Origin: Clostridiales bacterium
Lineage (GTDB): Bacteria; Bacillota; Clostridia; Oscillospirales; Oscillospiraceae
NCBI GenBank assembly: GCA_022787565.1
Contig: JALFVN010000061.1
Span: 1-62,121, forward strand
DNA length: 62,121 nucleotides
Direction: 5' to 3'
The position numbers and the translations under genes are program-made. The notes below the pieces were generated by a model. It saw nothing but the letters and a program-made list of their open reading frames with translations. It was not told the origin of the DNA and searched no databases. Positions 1 to 8,292 of the stretch are shown here, piece by piece (the stretch's first letter is position 1; each line of letters opens with the position of its first letter).

Positions 1-45
1 CAATTCTGCGCTGTATTTCTTGTTCTTGTGTCTCCTTCTTGGCAT
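1..45 (-). CDS. IS orfA, N-terminal fragment (15 codons)
   Basis: This is the start of the IS orfA reading frame (MPRRRHKNKKYSAEL), with ATG at 45-43 on the minus strand. It is identical to the first 15 residues of the full orfA at the right end of the window. The gene continues past position 1, so it is partial only because the sequence stops. Confidence 0.9.
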   Translation of the reverse strand, partial: MPRRRHKNKKYSAEL

Positions 46-117
46 AACAATAGTCCCCCTAGTTGTAGTCTCGAATTTTTACGTTTTTCGAGTGTCTACT
101 CTAAGGGGACTATATCA
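1..117 (-). mobile_element. Left end of an IS3-family (IS150-group) element, cut by the window edge
   Basis: Positions 117 down to 1 are identical, as reverse complement, to positions 60551-60667 of the complete IS copy at the other end of the window. The part present holds the left inverted repeat (outer end at 117), the leader hairpin and the first 15 codons of orfA. The element points leftwards, away from the cas genes. The outer boundary is set by comparison with the right copy, where identity begins exactly at TGATATAG. No target duplication can be tested because the other end is outside the window. Confidence 0.93.
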
Positions 118-178
118 TTTCCGGGCGGGCTTTATTTTGGAAAAAAGCTGTTTTTTCTCCCGTTTTCCCCTGAATTTT

Positions 179-499
179 TCAGAAAATTGAGAGCTGCTCA
201 CACTGGAAGGGCTGGTCCTCCTCACAGAGCCGGCCCAGCAAAATGTCAATGGACTCATACTGCTTTTCCGTGATGACCAGCAGCCTGACGGAGCCGTTGT
301 CCGGCAGGTTGTTTTTGACTCTTGCCCGGTGCTTTTCCACGGCGTCAGCGCCGTTGCACACCCGGGCATAAACCGAATACTGGATCATATGGTATCCGTC
401 GGTCAGGAGAAAGTTCCGGAACCTTGCCGCTTCCCGGCGCTCCTTTTTGGTTTTTACCGGCAGGTCAAAAAACACCAGTATCCTCATAAACTTATTCAT
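179..499 (-). CDS. cas2: CRISPR-associated endoribonuclease Cas2 (type II)
   Basis: Cas2 is the structural partner of Cas1 in the spacer integration complex. The protein is 106 residues, normal for the family, and begins with the typical ferredoxin-fold first strand MRILVFFDLPV carrying the conserved Asp at residue 12. The start at 499 lies inside the last codons of cas1 (8-base overlap), so the two are translationally coupled; Met5 is an alternative start. It is the last gene of a cas9-cas1-cas2 unit. Only 61 bases separate its stop from the outer end of the left IS, and no CRISPR repeat is visible in that gap. Function is by family resemblance and context; the catalytic relevance of the Asp is unproven in most Cas2 proteins. 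Confidence 0.95.
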   Translation of the reverse strand: MNKFMRILVFFDLPVKTKKERREAARFRNFLLTDGYHMIQYSVYARVCNGADAVEKHRARVKNNLPDNGSVRLLVITEKQYESIDILLGRLCEEDQPFQCEQLSIF

Positions 500-1388
500 A
501 GCTGTGCTTCAGGTCCAGAAGCTCCGGCAGCATCAGCGCTGCCTCCCCCTTTTCCAATGAACGGGCCAGACTGTGTACCAGCCGCTCCATGGCATAGGCC
601 GTGCTGTGCCGCTGGCCGCCGGAGAGAATGTCCAGATTCAGGCAGTTGAACAGCTGCCTTTTATTTCCCGGACTTAAAACCGCCTCCCCTTCATAGCAGA
701 CCGAGACCAACAGATCCACCAGCGGGCGGAAGGGTTCCATCAGGTCGTCCGCCAGATTGAAGCTGTTCAGCTCATTCCTATGGTGCAGACCCAGCGCCGG
801 GAGGAAGCCGTACACCGCCAGACACCGGGCCATACAGCCCCTCAGCACCGCGTAGCCGTAGTTCAGGGCGGAATTGATGCCGTTTTCTCCGTTTCTGGTG
901 AAGCCCTTTCCGAAAAGGGCGGGGAAATACCGGGCTGCGGCAGCCGCCTCCGTATTGCCGATGTCCCCGGAGCGCACGGAGGCCGCCATCTGCGCCAGGC
1001 CCTCCGCCGCTTCTTCCCTTCCGCAGAGCCGCAGACATTCCGCCTGGTTGCTGATTTTGGCCTTGACAATGCTCTGCCACAGGCGTTTTTTCAGCACCTC
1101 CCCGGCAGCGAGCTGGCTTTGCAGCACCCCAAGCTCCCTGCTGTGCCGAGCAAAGCCGGTGAGCACCGCGCAGGGCAGGTGCTTCTCATCGCAGACATAA
1201 AGAGCACAGCCGCGCTGTCCCAGTTGGGACAACGCGGCTGTTGTGATGGTTGACTGGTTGCTCTCCAATAAAACGGCGGAGATATCCTCCAGCGGCAGGC
1301 TTCTCTCTGCGTCTGTGCGTATGACAAGCTGACGGTTTTTCACGCTGATGTGGGCCGGGCTCTCTACGATTATGTTGCGAAAAGCCAT
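492..1388 (-). CDS. cas1: CRISPR-associated integrase Cas1 (type II)
   Basis: Cas1 is the integrase that inserts new spacers at the leader end of a CRISPR array. In the numbering of the longer frame (TTG at 1394), the expected metal-site residues are Glu149 (in NTEAAAAARYF), His204/205 (GLHHRNELNSF) and Glu220 (ADDLMEPFRP), so the enzyme looks intact. Start: ATG at 1388, preceded by AAAGGAG at a 7-base spacing, is better than the TTG at 1394; it gives 298 residues. The start lies inside the end of cas9 (19-base overlap), and the stop overlaps cas2. There is no csn2 or cas4, which together with the Cas9 size places the locus in subtype II-C. The retained adaptation genes suggest the system was recently able to acquire spacers. 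Confidence 0.96.
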   Translation of the reverse strand: MAFRNIIVESPAHISVKNRQLVIRTDAERSLPLEDISAVLLESNQSTITTAALSQLGQRGCALYVCDEKHLPCAVLTGFARHSRELGVLQSQLAAGEVLKKRLWQSIVKAKISNQAECLRLCGREEAAEGLAQMAASVRSGDIGNTEAAAAARYFPALFGKGFTRNGENGINSALNYGYAVLRGCMARCLAVYGFLPALGLHHRNELNSFNLADDLMEPFRPLVDLLVSVCYEGEAVLSPGNKRQLFNCLNLDILSGGQRHSTAYAMERLVHSLARSLEKGEAALMLPELLDLKHSYE

Positions 1389-4300
1389 TTCCAAGCTCCT
1401 TTCCCGCCGAAGCCCTGTCTCTTTTCCTCTTTTACTGTGTGGACTTCACCCAGGACATCCACTGTGCATTTTTCCAGCCTTTCAAGGGTCTTTATCCCCA
1501 GGCTTCCAATCTCATAGGAATTATCATGCGTTATACATCTTATCGCACCGGTATTTATGTTTGCAGCTAAATAATATAGCAGCAACGTTTTCTCTTCCCG
1601 TACTGGCGGCAGCGAGCCCTCCTTGAATACTTTGGTCAGCTTCAGACCCCGCTTGTGGGTCACTCTGATCAAGTCGTTGGGATAAAGGGAGAAGATAAAG
1701 TCCTCATCCTTCATCTCTTTCCAATCCTCGTATGGTTTAGCTGCCACACAGGCCCGGTTGGGCAGCACCGGCTTCAGGGTGTCCGCCACGTAGATAGGTA
1801 CGAAATAATAGCCGTCCCCCTCTACATGGAAAACGTCAATGCGTACCATGGAGTCGTTGTCCGCGATGGCTGTGTCTTGCTGTACCGGGACATTGAGGGT
1901 AGTGGGCTCGCAGAGCTTCACCTTGTTCACCAAGGGGCCGGGTGTGCCGTCACGCTTCGGCTTGTAAAAAGGCTCGGCAAAGGCTTTTGTGCCGTCGCCG
2001 CCGAACTGCCGCAGTCTGGCTTTCAGCGCTTCATACAGCAATCTGTCGCTCTGGGGCATGTAATAGCCCGCAATCTCCCCCTCCTTGTCCAGCTTCAGGG
2101 CCGTCAGGGGCCGCTTGACAATGGCAAGCCCCTTATCGGCTGCCTTTGCGCTCTTTACCGTATCCTTGTGGGCAGCGCCGGTCACTTTACGCCGGGGCAT
2201 TCTTGAGACAAACAGCGGCCGGACCTCCGGCGCGTCCTCCTCCATGTAGAAAGGCAGGCGCAGCCCGGCGATCACCCGGGAGGGATCGTTACAGAGCCGG
2301 GCTTCCAGCTCCTTGCGGAACTGAGGCCAGGGATAGGGGAATTGGCGCAGCACCTCGCCGGTTTGGGGATCAACGGCCAGGCTGCCCGCCTCCGTCTGGC
2401 TGTATTCGCACTCCCTGAAAGCGGTGTAGCGGGAGACCTGCTGGATCATGCCGTCGGTAGTGCAGGCAATGACCACCGCGTCCACCGCGTGGTGCAGGTC
2501 CCCGTCCTCCCTGATCTTTGTTATGCCCCAGCGCTTGCGCATATAGGAAGTCACCGCGCCGTTTACCGCCGTGACCCGCTTTTTCCGCCCCTTATCTGAG
2601 GGGGCAAATCGCAGATTGTCCCGAATATAGTTGAGCAGGAAACGGGACATGGTCTTGGTGTCCTGCAAATTCCGTTCTTTGAAATTCTGCTCATCCTCCG
2701 GGGTAAAGCCCTCTTTCAGCAGCAGCCGTTTCTTCCGCTGATCTCTGACCGCGCTGTTCACCCAGACGATAAAGTTCTCTCTCCGCTGTCCGGTCAGATA
2801 TTGCAGGGGCAGACGGTTCCCTTTGTTCCGGTTCTCCTCCGTCAGCACCAGCACCTTGTTTTTATAGCTGTCGTCAAAGCTGAGGCTGTATGGCACAATG
2901 TGGTCCACCTCGGCATAGTTGGGCGAGAAAAGCCGGGCAAGAGACATCTGCTTCTGGGAATAGGCGCAGACGCCGCCCTGCTCCTCATACAGCTTCAGCT
3001 TGACCAGATCCTGGCCTGTGGCGTCCGTCTTGCCGTATTCGTTTCTGATCCGCTCCATGGCCCGCTCATTTTTAGCCCGGTTTTCGTCCATCTCCTTTTC
3101 CAGCTTCTTCCGCTCGGAAAAATCCCTGGCCATCTCTCTGGCCAGCTCGATATTGATATAGGTGGGGCTTGTCCCTTGCTTGCGGATTATGGCGTTGACC
3201 ACCTTGATGGTCTGGGAAACAGCACGGAGAACCACCGGACTTGTGATCTCGTTCTGGTCATCGGGCAGCGGGGGCAGCGTAAAACTCTTTTCGTTGCCGT
3301 TATGTCCCCGGAAATCATAGCCTGCGGCGGCGCAGGCGTCATTATAATTCATTCCCTGTTCCAGATAAGGGATCAGCCTGTCGCAGGCTTTCACGGACAG
3401 GTGGCCGAACTTGGAGAAATTCAGTCCCTCGAACTGGTCGATCAGGATCTCCGGGATGCCCGCGTCAGAAAGTCCTTTCCGCACATTTTCTGTAGTTTTA
3501 TAGATACTCAAAACCGTCCCGACAGCGTTTCTCTGCTCCCGGCTCAGTAAAGCAAAGCTGCCCTTACTGGCCCGTTCCGCCGCCCGGCGCATCTGGTGAT
3601 AGGCTTTCAGAAAGCAGAATTTTTCTTTTTTCTCCACCGTCTCCGGGCCGTCATCCGCAGAATAGCGCAGGGTGTTGAAGCGCTCCTCCGGGGACAGGCC
3701 CAACTCTTTTCTGATCTGCAGATAGTTCAGATTCTCCGTTTTGTGGGCCAGCTCAGCAAGCTTTTTCCGCTCGCTGTCGGTAAGGGCTCTGCTTTCTCCG
3801 CCCCGGAGGATGCGGATATGGTTGATCTTCTGCAGCAGGGTGAAATATTCAAAGGAATAGCTGGCTCTGGCTGCCCGAAGCTCTCCCTCCTCGAAAGTGC
3901 ATTTGCCGATCATCTTCCATATCTGGCTGCCGCCGTAGGGGCTGTTTCCTCCCGGCCCCTCGTCAAAGGAGCGCTGGCTCAGCAGGATTTCCAGATAGGC
4001 TTCCTCCAACTCCGCCCCGGCAAAGTCCGCGCCGAAGCTCCGCTGGGCCGCGAAGATTTTTCTGGCCTCGTCCTCCGTCATGTCCCGGGTAATGGTGGCG
4101 ATATACTGCCCGCCCTTGTTGCGCTTATATTGGGCAAATGCCTCGTCCTTCAGCAGCATCTCCCCGGCGGTGCGGTAGCCCATGGCCTCCATGCGTTTTT
4201 GGTTCTCGCCCACCGCCTCCAGCAGCTTGCCTTCTTCTTTATCACCGGCGTTCTTCCGGTTGGAACGGAAACCTCTCCGCTGGGCCAGATGGAGCAGCAC

Positions 4301-4660
4301 CCTGGCAAATTCTTCCCGGCTCAGCTTCTTGTCCAGAGCTTTCACCCGCAGGGCGTAGATATCCGCCAACTGCCCGTCGAAAAGGCTGTTCAGCTCCTCC
4401 CGCCCCAGCAGGCCGGAGGAGACGACAAGTTCCCTTATGCGCTCTTTTCTGTGCCTGTGCCTGCGGAGGCGGCGCCTTGCGCTTCTGGCCTCCCGGCGGG
4501 GCAAAGCAAGTGACGCGCCGGTTTTCGGATGCTCTGCCGCGTCGAAGATCCGGCTGCCCATGTCGATAATCCCCCGGGGCTTCTCCTCCCCGTCCAGAGC
4601 CAGGACAGCCCAGCCCACTGAGGTCACGCCGATATCCAAACCGATGCCATAGGGATGCAT
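1370..4660 (-). CDS. cas9: CRISPR-associated endonuclease Cas9, subtype II-C
   Basis: RNA-guided double-strand DNA endonuclease of 1096 residues, a compact type II-C size. Visible parts in order: RuvC-I (GIGLDIGVTSVGWAV, Asp9), arginine-rich bridge helix at about 53-75, recognition lobe to about 490, RuvC-II (INIELAREMARDFSERKK, Glu505), HNH domain (YAEVDHIVPYS, Asp586/His587, with Asn610/Asn612 downstream), RuvC-III (HHAVDAVVIA, His724 and Asp727), then a C-terminal wedge and PAM-interacting region of about 300 residues. All nuclease residues are present, so both strands should be cut. The start has a GGAGG ribosome site 5 bases upstream. It lies about 40 bases downstream of the predicted tracrRNA hairpin, so tracrRNA and cas9 may share a promoter. 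The PAM cannot be read from the sequence. Confidence 0.97.
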   Translation of the reverse strand: MHPYGIGLDIGVTSVGWAVLALDGEEKPRGIIDMGSRIFDAAEHPKTGASLALPRREARSARRRLRRHRHRKERIRELVVSSGLLGREELNSLFDGQLADIYALRVKALDKKLSREEFARVLLHLAQRRGFRSNRKNAGDKEEGKLLEAVGENQKRMEAMGYRTAGEMLLKDEAFAQYKRNKGGQYIATITRDMTEDEARKIFAAQRSFGADFAGAELEEAYLEILLSQRSFDEGPGGNSPYGGSQIWKMIGKCTFEEGELRAARASYSFEYFTLLQKINHIRILRGGESRALTDSERKKLAELAHKTENLNYLQIRKELGLSPEERFNTLRYSADDGPETVEKKEKFCFLKAYHQMRRAAERASKGSFALLSREQRNAVGTVLSIYKTTENVRKGLSDAGIPEILIDQFEGLNFSKFGHLSVKACDRLIPYLEQGMNYNDACAAAGYDFRGHNGNEKSFTLPPLPDDQNEITSPVVLRAVSQTIKVVNAIIRKQGTSPTYINIELAREMARDFSERKKLEKEMDENRAKNERAMERIRNEYGKTDATGQDLVKLKLYEEQGGVCAYSQKQMSLARLFSPNYAEVDHIVPYSLSFDDSYKNKVLVLTEENRNKGNRLPLQYLTGQRRENFIVWVNSAVRDQRKKRLLLKEGFTPEDEQNFKERNLQDTKTMSRFLLNYIRDNLRFAPSDKGRKKRVTAVNGAVTSYMRKRWGITKIREDGDLHHAVDAVVIACTTDGMIQQVSRYTAFRECEYSQTEAGSLAVDPQTGEVLRQFPYPWPQFRKELEARLCNDPSRVIAGLRLPFYMEEDAPEVRPLFVSRMPRRKVTGAAHKDTVKSAKAADKGLAIVKRPLTALKLDKEGEIAGYYMPQSDRLLYEALKARLRQFGGDGTKAFAEPFYKPKRDGTPGPLVNKVKLCEPTTLNVPVQQDTAIADNDSMVRIDVFHVEGDGYYFVPIYVADTLKPVLPNRACVAAKPYEDWKEMKDEDFIFSLYPNDLIRVTHKRGLKLTKVFKEGSLPPVREEKTLLLYYLAANINTGAIRCITHDNSYEIGSLGIKTLERLEKCTVDVLGEVHTVKEEKRQGFGGKGAWKWLFAT

Positions 4661-4699
4661 ATTTTCTCCTCCTGTCTTTTATTCATTTATGCTGATAAG

Positions 4700-4789
4700 A
4701 GATAACGCCCCGCGAAGCGAGGCGTTAGAGCTCTTCGGTGTACTACCTTATCATAGTAACCTGAATCGTTCTTGGTATGGTATAAGAAC
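4700..4789 (-). ncRNA. Predicted tracrRNA of the type II-C system
   Basis: On the minus strand just upstream of cas9 a predicted RNA starts near 4789, about 7 bases after a TACAAT box. The first part (about 4785-4753) reads TTATACCATACCAAGAACG followed by ATTCAGGTTACTAT, which looks like an anti-repeat to a II-C repeat ending in TTGGTATGGTATAA. It is followed by GATAAGG, a motif at the nexus of many tracrRNAs, a short stem region, and a perfect 10-bp hairpin at 4726-4704 (AACGCCTCGC, loop TTC, then its complement). There is no long U-tract after the hairpin, so the 3' end is uncertain and transcription may run on into cas9. The call rests on position, anti-repeat look and hairpin; without the array the pairing cannot be tested. 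Confidence 0.8.
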
Positions 4790-4795
4790 AATGGT

Positions 4796-4824
4796 ATTGT
4801 ACAACAGTATTCCTGATTTATCAA
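4796..4824 (-). promoter_or_regulatory. Sigma-A-type promoter for tracrRNA (and possibly cas9)
   Basis: On the minus strand TTGATA (4824-4819) and TACAAT (4801-4796) are separated by exactly 17 bases. The expected start, near 4789, falls at the first base of the anti-repeat, which supports both the promoter and the tracrRNA call. No other comparable promoter was seen between this site and the cas9 start. Confidence 0.75.
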
Positions 4825-4863
4825 GTATTATTTGTGGTTTTTTTGTGATATATGCTGTATTTT

Positions 4864-6093
4864 TTACACCACCTGGAAGATATAGAACTTCAGATAATCC
4901 GTCTCCGGCACGTTCCAGAGGATGGGGTGGTCGGGGGCCTGCTGGCGGGCTTCGATCTGGCGCAGCTCCACCCCCGCGTCCAGGGCGGCGGAGCGGAGCA
5001 TCTTCACAAACAGCTCCGAGGGCATGAAGTGGCTGCAGGAGGCGGTGGCAAAATAGCCGCCCCGGGGCAGCAGCTTCAAGGCCCGGAGATTGATCTCCTT
5101 ATAGCCCCGCTCGGCACTGTTCACGGTCTTCCGGGACTTGGTGAAGGCGGGCGGGTCCAGAATGATGAAATCATAGGGCGCTTTGCCCTTGGCGGAAAGC
5201 TCCGGCAGCAGGTCGAACACATCGGCGGTGATGAAGTCCATTTTCTCCTCAAGGCCGTTTCGGCGTGCGTTTTCCCTGGCCATCTCTATGGCGGAGGCAG
5301 ACACGTCCACCGCCGTCACATGCGCCGCCCCGCCCTTTGCGGCGTTCAGGGCAAAGGAGCCGGTGTGGGTGAAGCAGTCCAGCACCCGCCGCCCCCCGGC
5401 AAGCCGGGCCACCGCCAGACGATTATATTTCTGGTCCAGGAAAAAGCCGGTCTTCTGCCCGTTTTCCACATCCACACGGTAATAAATGCCGTTTTCACAG
5501 ATCTCCGTGACGGCACTCTCCGGGTGGCTCTCCCCGGAAAGGGGAAACCAGCCCTTGTTCTGCTCCATGCCCTCCAGGGCGCGGATAGCCACGTCGTTTC
5601 TCTCATAAATGCCCCGGATGTCCTGCCCGTCCTCCCGCAGCACCTGCGCCAGCAGAGGAAAGAGCATGGGCTTGATTTTTTCCATGCCCACAGACAGCGT
5701 CTGGGTCACTAAAATATCCGAAAAGCGGTCCACCGTCAGGCCGGGAAAGCTGTCCGCCTCGCCGAAGATCACCCGGCAGCAGGAGATATCCTCCCCCATG
5801 ACCGTTTTGCGGTAGTCCCAGGCGTATTGGATGCGCCGCCGCCAGAAAGCCTCGTCAAAGCGGTCGTTTGCGTTGCGGGAGAGGAGCCGGATGCGGATCT
5901 TGCTCTCCCGGCTGACAAAGCCGGTGCCCAGATATTTGCCCTTTTCGCTGACCGCGTCCGCAAGGGCGCCGTTTTCGCAAATTCCCTCCTCCCGGATCAC
6001 CTCGTCCGCGTAGATCCAGGGGTGCCCCTGCTCTACCCAGCGCGTGCCTTTCTGGGTGATGATAAACCGGGGAAACGCTCTCTCTGCTTTCAT
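4864..6093 (-). CDS. rlmI: RlmI-like 23S rRNA (cytosine-C5) methyltransferase, class I SAM-dependent
   Basis: Predicted rRNA m5C methyltransferase of 409 residues. The N-terminal ~90 residues match a PUA RNA-binding domain (TRWVEQGHPWIYADEV), followed by a Rossmann SAM-binding core (VLDCFTHTGSFALNAAKGGA, AVDVSASAIEMARENARRNG) and the family motif ILDPPAFTKSR. A Cys in TASCSHFM is the likely second catalytic position. Length and domain order are typical of the RlmI/YccW family. The gene ends at 4864, about 40 bases upstream of the tracrRNA -35 box, so it is transcribed into the CRISPR locus unless terminated; no clear terminator was seen. Its own promoter is visible at 6126-6154. The exact modified base is inferred from the family. 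Confidence 0.85.
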   Translation of the reverse strand: MKAERAFPRFIITQKGTRWVEQGHPWIYADEVIREEGICENGALADAVSEKGKYLGTGFVSRESKIRIRLLSRNANDRFDEAFWRRRIQYAWDYRKTVMGEDISCCRVIFGEADSFPGLTVDRFSDILVTQTLSVGMEKIKPMLFPLLAQVLREDGQDIRGIYERNDVAIRALEGMEQNKGWFPLSGESHPESAVTEICENGIYYRVDVENGQKTGFFLDQKYNRLAVARLAGGRRVLDCFTHTGSFALNAAKGGAAHVTAVDVSASAIEMARENARRNGLEEKMDFITADVFDLLPELSAKGKAPYDFIILDPPAFTKSRKTVNSAERGYKEINLRALKLLPRGGYFATASCSHFMPSELFVKMLRSAALDAGVELRQIEARQQAPDHPILWNVPETDYLKFYIFQVV

Positions 6094-6125
6094 ATAAATC
6101 CAATCCTTTTTTCAAAACTGGGCAC

Positions 6126-6154
6126 ATTGTATCACAAGGAAAAACAAAGCTCAA
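6126..6154 (-). promoter_or_regulatory. Promoter of the rlmI-like gene
   Basis: Minus strand TTGAGC (6154-6149), 17-base spacer, TACAAT (6131-6126), about 33 bases upstream of the rlmI start. The region to the right holds the divergent rlmA-like gene. Confidence 0.6.
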
Positions 6155-6220
6155 TAAAAAGACTCTGTATTTTATTGCACTGCTGTGTTAAAATAGGTCA
6201 TCAAACACGGAGATGTGAAC

Positions 6221-7039
6221 ATGAGCGATTTTATCTGCCCCGTCTGCGGCGGGGCGCTTACAAGAAATGAAAAGACCTATTCCTGCGGGAAAGGCCACAG
6301 CTTCGACATTGCGAAAAGTGGTTATGTAAACCTATTGCCCAGCTCCGGCAAAGGCAAGCGCCATGGGGACGACAAGCTGATGGTCCGCGCCCGGACGGCG
6401 CTGTTCAGCCGGGGGCATTACGACAATCTTTCCGACCTGATCGCGGACTTTGCCGATGAATACGCGGAGAAGGGCGTCCGGGTGCTGGACGCAGGCTGCG
6501 GCGAGGGGAAATATACCTGCGACGTTCTGAGCCGTTTGACCCGCGCCGGGAAAGAGCCGGTGGTCATCGGGGTGGACATCTCCAAGGATGCCCTGATTCA
6601 GGCCGCCAGACGTTCAAAGGAACTGCGCCTTGCGGCGGCCAGCTCCGCCGCGCTTCCTCTGCCCGACGGGAGCATTGACCTGATTTTGAACATTTTCTCC
6701 CCCTTTATGGGCGGGGAGTTTCACCGGGTGCTGCGCCCGGGCGGAAAGCTGATCCGGGCCTATCCGCTGGCCCGGCATCTCTGGGAACTGAAAGCGCTGA
6801 TCTACGACAGACCCTATGAAAACCCGGTGAGCGACATGGAGGAGGACGGTTTCCGCATCATCGACCGGCGGGAGATCCGCTACCCCATCCACCTGTCCGA
6901 CAGCGAGGAGATCATGGCGCTGTTCCAGATGACGCCCTACTATTACAAAACCGGCGCGGCAGATCAGGCCAAGGCACAGAAAGCCGAAACGCTGGACACC
7001 ATGCTGGAGTTCGGCGTGGTGGTCTATGAAAGGAATTGA
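6221..7039 (+). CDS. rlmA: RlmA-like 23S rRNA (guanine-N1) methyltransferase
   Basis: SAM-dependent rRNA guanine N1 methyltransferase family (RlmA, G745/G748). The N-terminus has the family's zinc finger (CPVCGG near the start, then CGKGHSFD), followed by the hallmark stretch AKSGYVNLLP and GDDKLMVRARTALF. The SAM site is VLDAGCGEGKYTCDVL. Length of 272 residues matches the family. ATG at 6221 has GGAG 8 bases upstream, whereas the GTG at 6215 overlaps that site, so 6221 was chosen. It is divergent from the other rRNA methyltransferase and its stop overlaps the upstream part of the next frame, suggesting an operon through 8772. Some members of this family confer macrolide-type protection; nothing here distinguishes that role. 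Confidence 0.85.
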   Translation: MSDFICPVCGGALTRNEKTYSCGKGHSFDIAKSGYVNLLPSSGKGKRHGDDKLMVRARTALFSRGHYDNLSDLIADFADEYAEKGVRVLDAGCGEGKYTCDVLSRLTRAGKEPVVIGVDISKDALIQAARRSKELRLAAASSAALPLPDGSIDLILNIFSPFMGGEFHRVLRPGGKLIRAYPLARHLWELKALIYDRPYENPVSDMEEDGFRIIDRREIRYPIHLSDSEEIMALFQMTPYYYKTGAADQAKAQKAETLDTMLEFGVVVYERN

Positions 7040-7049
7040 GGTGATCTCT

Positions 7050-7958
7050 GTGGACAAGCAGGCCGCCGCAAAGGCAAAGGTCATTCTGTCAATGTTTATT
7101 TACGGCACCATCGGCGTATTCGTGCGCTATATTCCCCTGCCTTCCTCCCTGATCGCCATGGTGCGGGGGCTTCTGGGCGCGCCTTTTCTGCTGCTGGTGA
7201 TGCTGGCGCAGAAAAAGCGGCTTTCGGGCGCGGCGATACGAAGGAATCTGCCGCTTTTATGTGTTCTGGGCGTCCTTCTGGGGACGAACTGGATCCTTCT
7301 TTTTGAGTCCTACCGCTTTACCACCGTGGCCACGGCTACCCTGTGCTACTATACCGCCCCTATCTTTATTGTGGCGGCCTCGCCCTTTCTGCTGCGGGAG
7401 CGGATGACGGTGAAGAAGCTTCTCTGTGTTCTCACTGCCCTTGCGGGCATGGTGTTTGTCTCCGGCGTGGCGGAAAAGGGCATCCCCTCCCTTGCGGAGT
7501 TCCGGGGCGTACTGCTGGCTCTGGGCGCGGCAGTGCTCTATGCGGCTATCGTCATGCTGAACAAGAAGCTGAGAGACATCTCCGCCTTTGACCGCACCAT
7601 CATGCAGCTGGCCATCTCCGCGCTGGTATTGCTGCCCTACAACCTGCTGGGCGGCAGCTTTCAGGGCATATCCCTCAGCGCTTTTTCCGCGCTGATGCTG
7701 CTGGTGGTGGGCGTGGTGCACACCGGCTTTGCCTATTACCTGTATTTTGGCTCCATGGAGGAGCTGAAGTCACAGACTCTGGCGATTTTAAGCTATATTG
7801 ACCCGGTGGTGGCGGTCATCCTGTCGGCGCTGATCCTGGGCGAGGAGCTGGGTCTCTTCGGTCTGACCGGCGCAGTGCTGATCCTGGGCGCCGCCGTTGT
7901 CAGCGAGCTGCCGGAAAAACAAACTGTAAAAGGAGTGAAAACCGATGGCGACCTTTGA
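7050..7958 (+). CDS. EamA-family (DMT superfamily) transporter
   Basis: Predicted inner-membrane exporter of about 302 residues with ten hydrophobic segments in two EamA repeats. The first starts at VILSMFIYGTIGVFVRYIP and the second at RGVLLALGAAVLYAAIVML. The substrate cannot be told; the superfamily exports amino acids, purines and other metabolites. Start: GTG at 7050 preceded by GAGGTGAT at a 5-base spacing is preferred over an ATG at 7026 that lies inside the upstream gene. Its end overlaps the start of csaA by 14 bases, so the two are coupled. No other partner gene suggests the substrate. Confidence 0.85.
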   Translation: MDKQAAAKAKVILSMFIYGTIGVFVRYIPLPSSLIAMVRGLLGAPFLLLVMLAQKKRLSGAAIRRNLPLLCVLGVLLGTNWILLFESYRFTTVATATLCYYTAPIFIVAASPFLLRERMTVKKLLCVLTALAGMVFVSGVAEKGIPSLAEFRGVLLALGAAVLYAAIVMLNKKLRDISAFDRTIMQLAISALVLLPYNLLGGSFQGISLSAFSALMLLVVGVVHTGFAYYLYFGSMEELKSQTLAILSYIDPVVAVILSALILGEELGLFGLTGAVLILGAAVVSELPEKQTVKGVKTDGDL

Positions 7959-8274
7959 TGATTTTATGAAACTGGATATCCGCGTGGGCACCATTGTCAG
8001 CGCGAAACACTTTGAAAAGGCCCGGAAACCCGCCTATCAGCTGGAGGTGGACCTGGGCGGGGAGCTGGGGATCAGGCGCTCCTCCGCCCAGATCACTGAA
8101 CAGTACCGCCCGGAGGAGCTGATCGGCAAGCAGGTGCTGGCGGTAGTGAATTTCCCGCCCCGGCAGATCGCCAATTTCTTTTCCGAGATTCTGGTTCTGG
8201 GCACCTACAGCGAGGGCGGCGTAGTGCTGATAAGGCCGGACAAGCCGGTGAAAAACGGCGACAAGCTGGGCTGA
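7945..8274 (+). CDS. csaA: CsaA-like tRNA-binding-domain protein
   Basis: 109-residue protein consisting of one tRNA-binding OB-fold, as in CsaA and the C-terminal domain of methionyl-tRNA synthetase. Features typical of CsaA are DIRVGTIVSAKHFEKARKPA near the start and VNFPPRQIANFFSEILVLG in the middle. In Bacillus CsaA is described as a secretion-related chaperone; tRNA binding is a structural inference. A good AAAGGAG site precedes the ATG. It overlaps the DMT transporter gene and is 18 bases upstream of the next gene, so all three are likely cotranscribed. Confidence 0.88.
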   Translation: MATFDDFMKLDIRVGTIVSAKHFEKARKPAYQLEVDLGGELGIRRSSAQITEQYRPEELIGKQVLAVVNFPPRQIANFFSEILVLGTYSEGGVVLIRPDKPVKNGDKLG

Positions 8275-8292
8275 ACGAAAGGAGATAAACGG

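Noticed and set aside
118-178. Remnant CRISPR repeat between cas2 and the IS
   Set aside because: No stretch there resembles the repeat predicted from the anti-repeat at 4753-4785.
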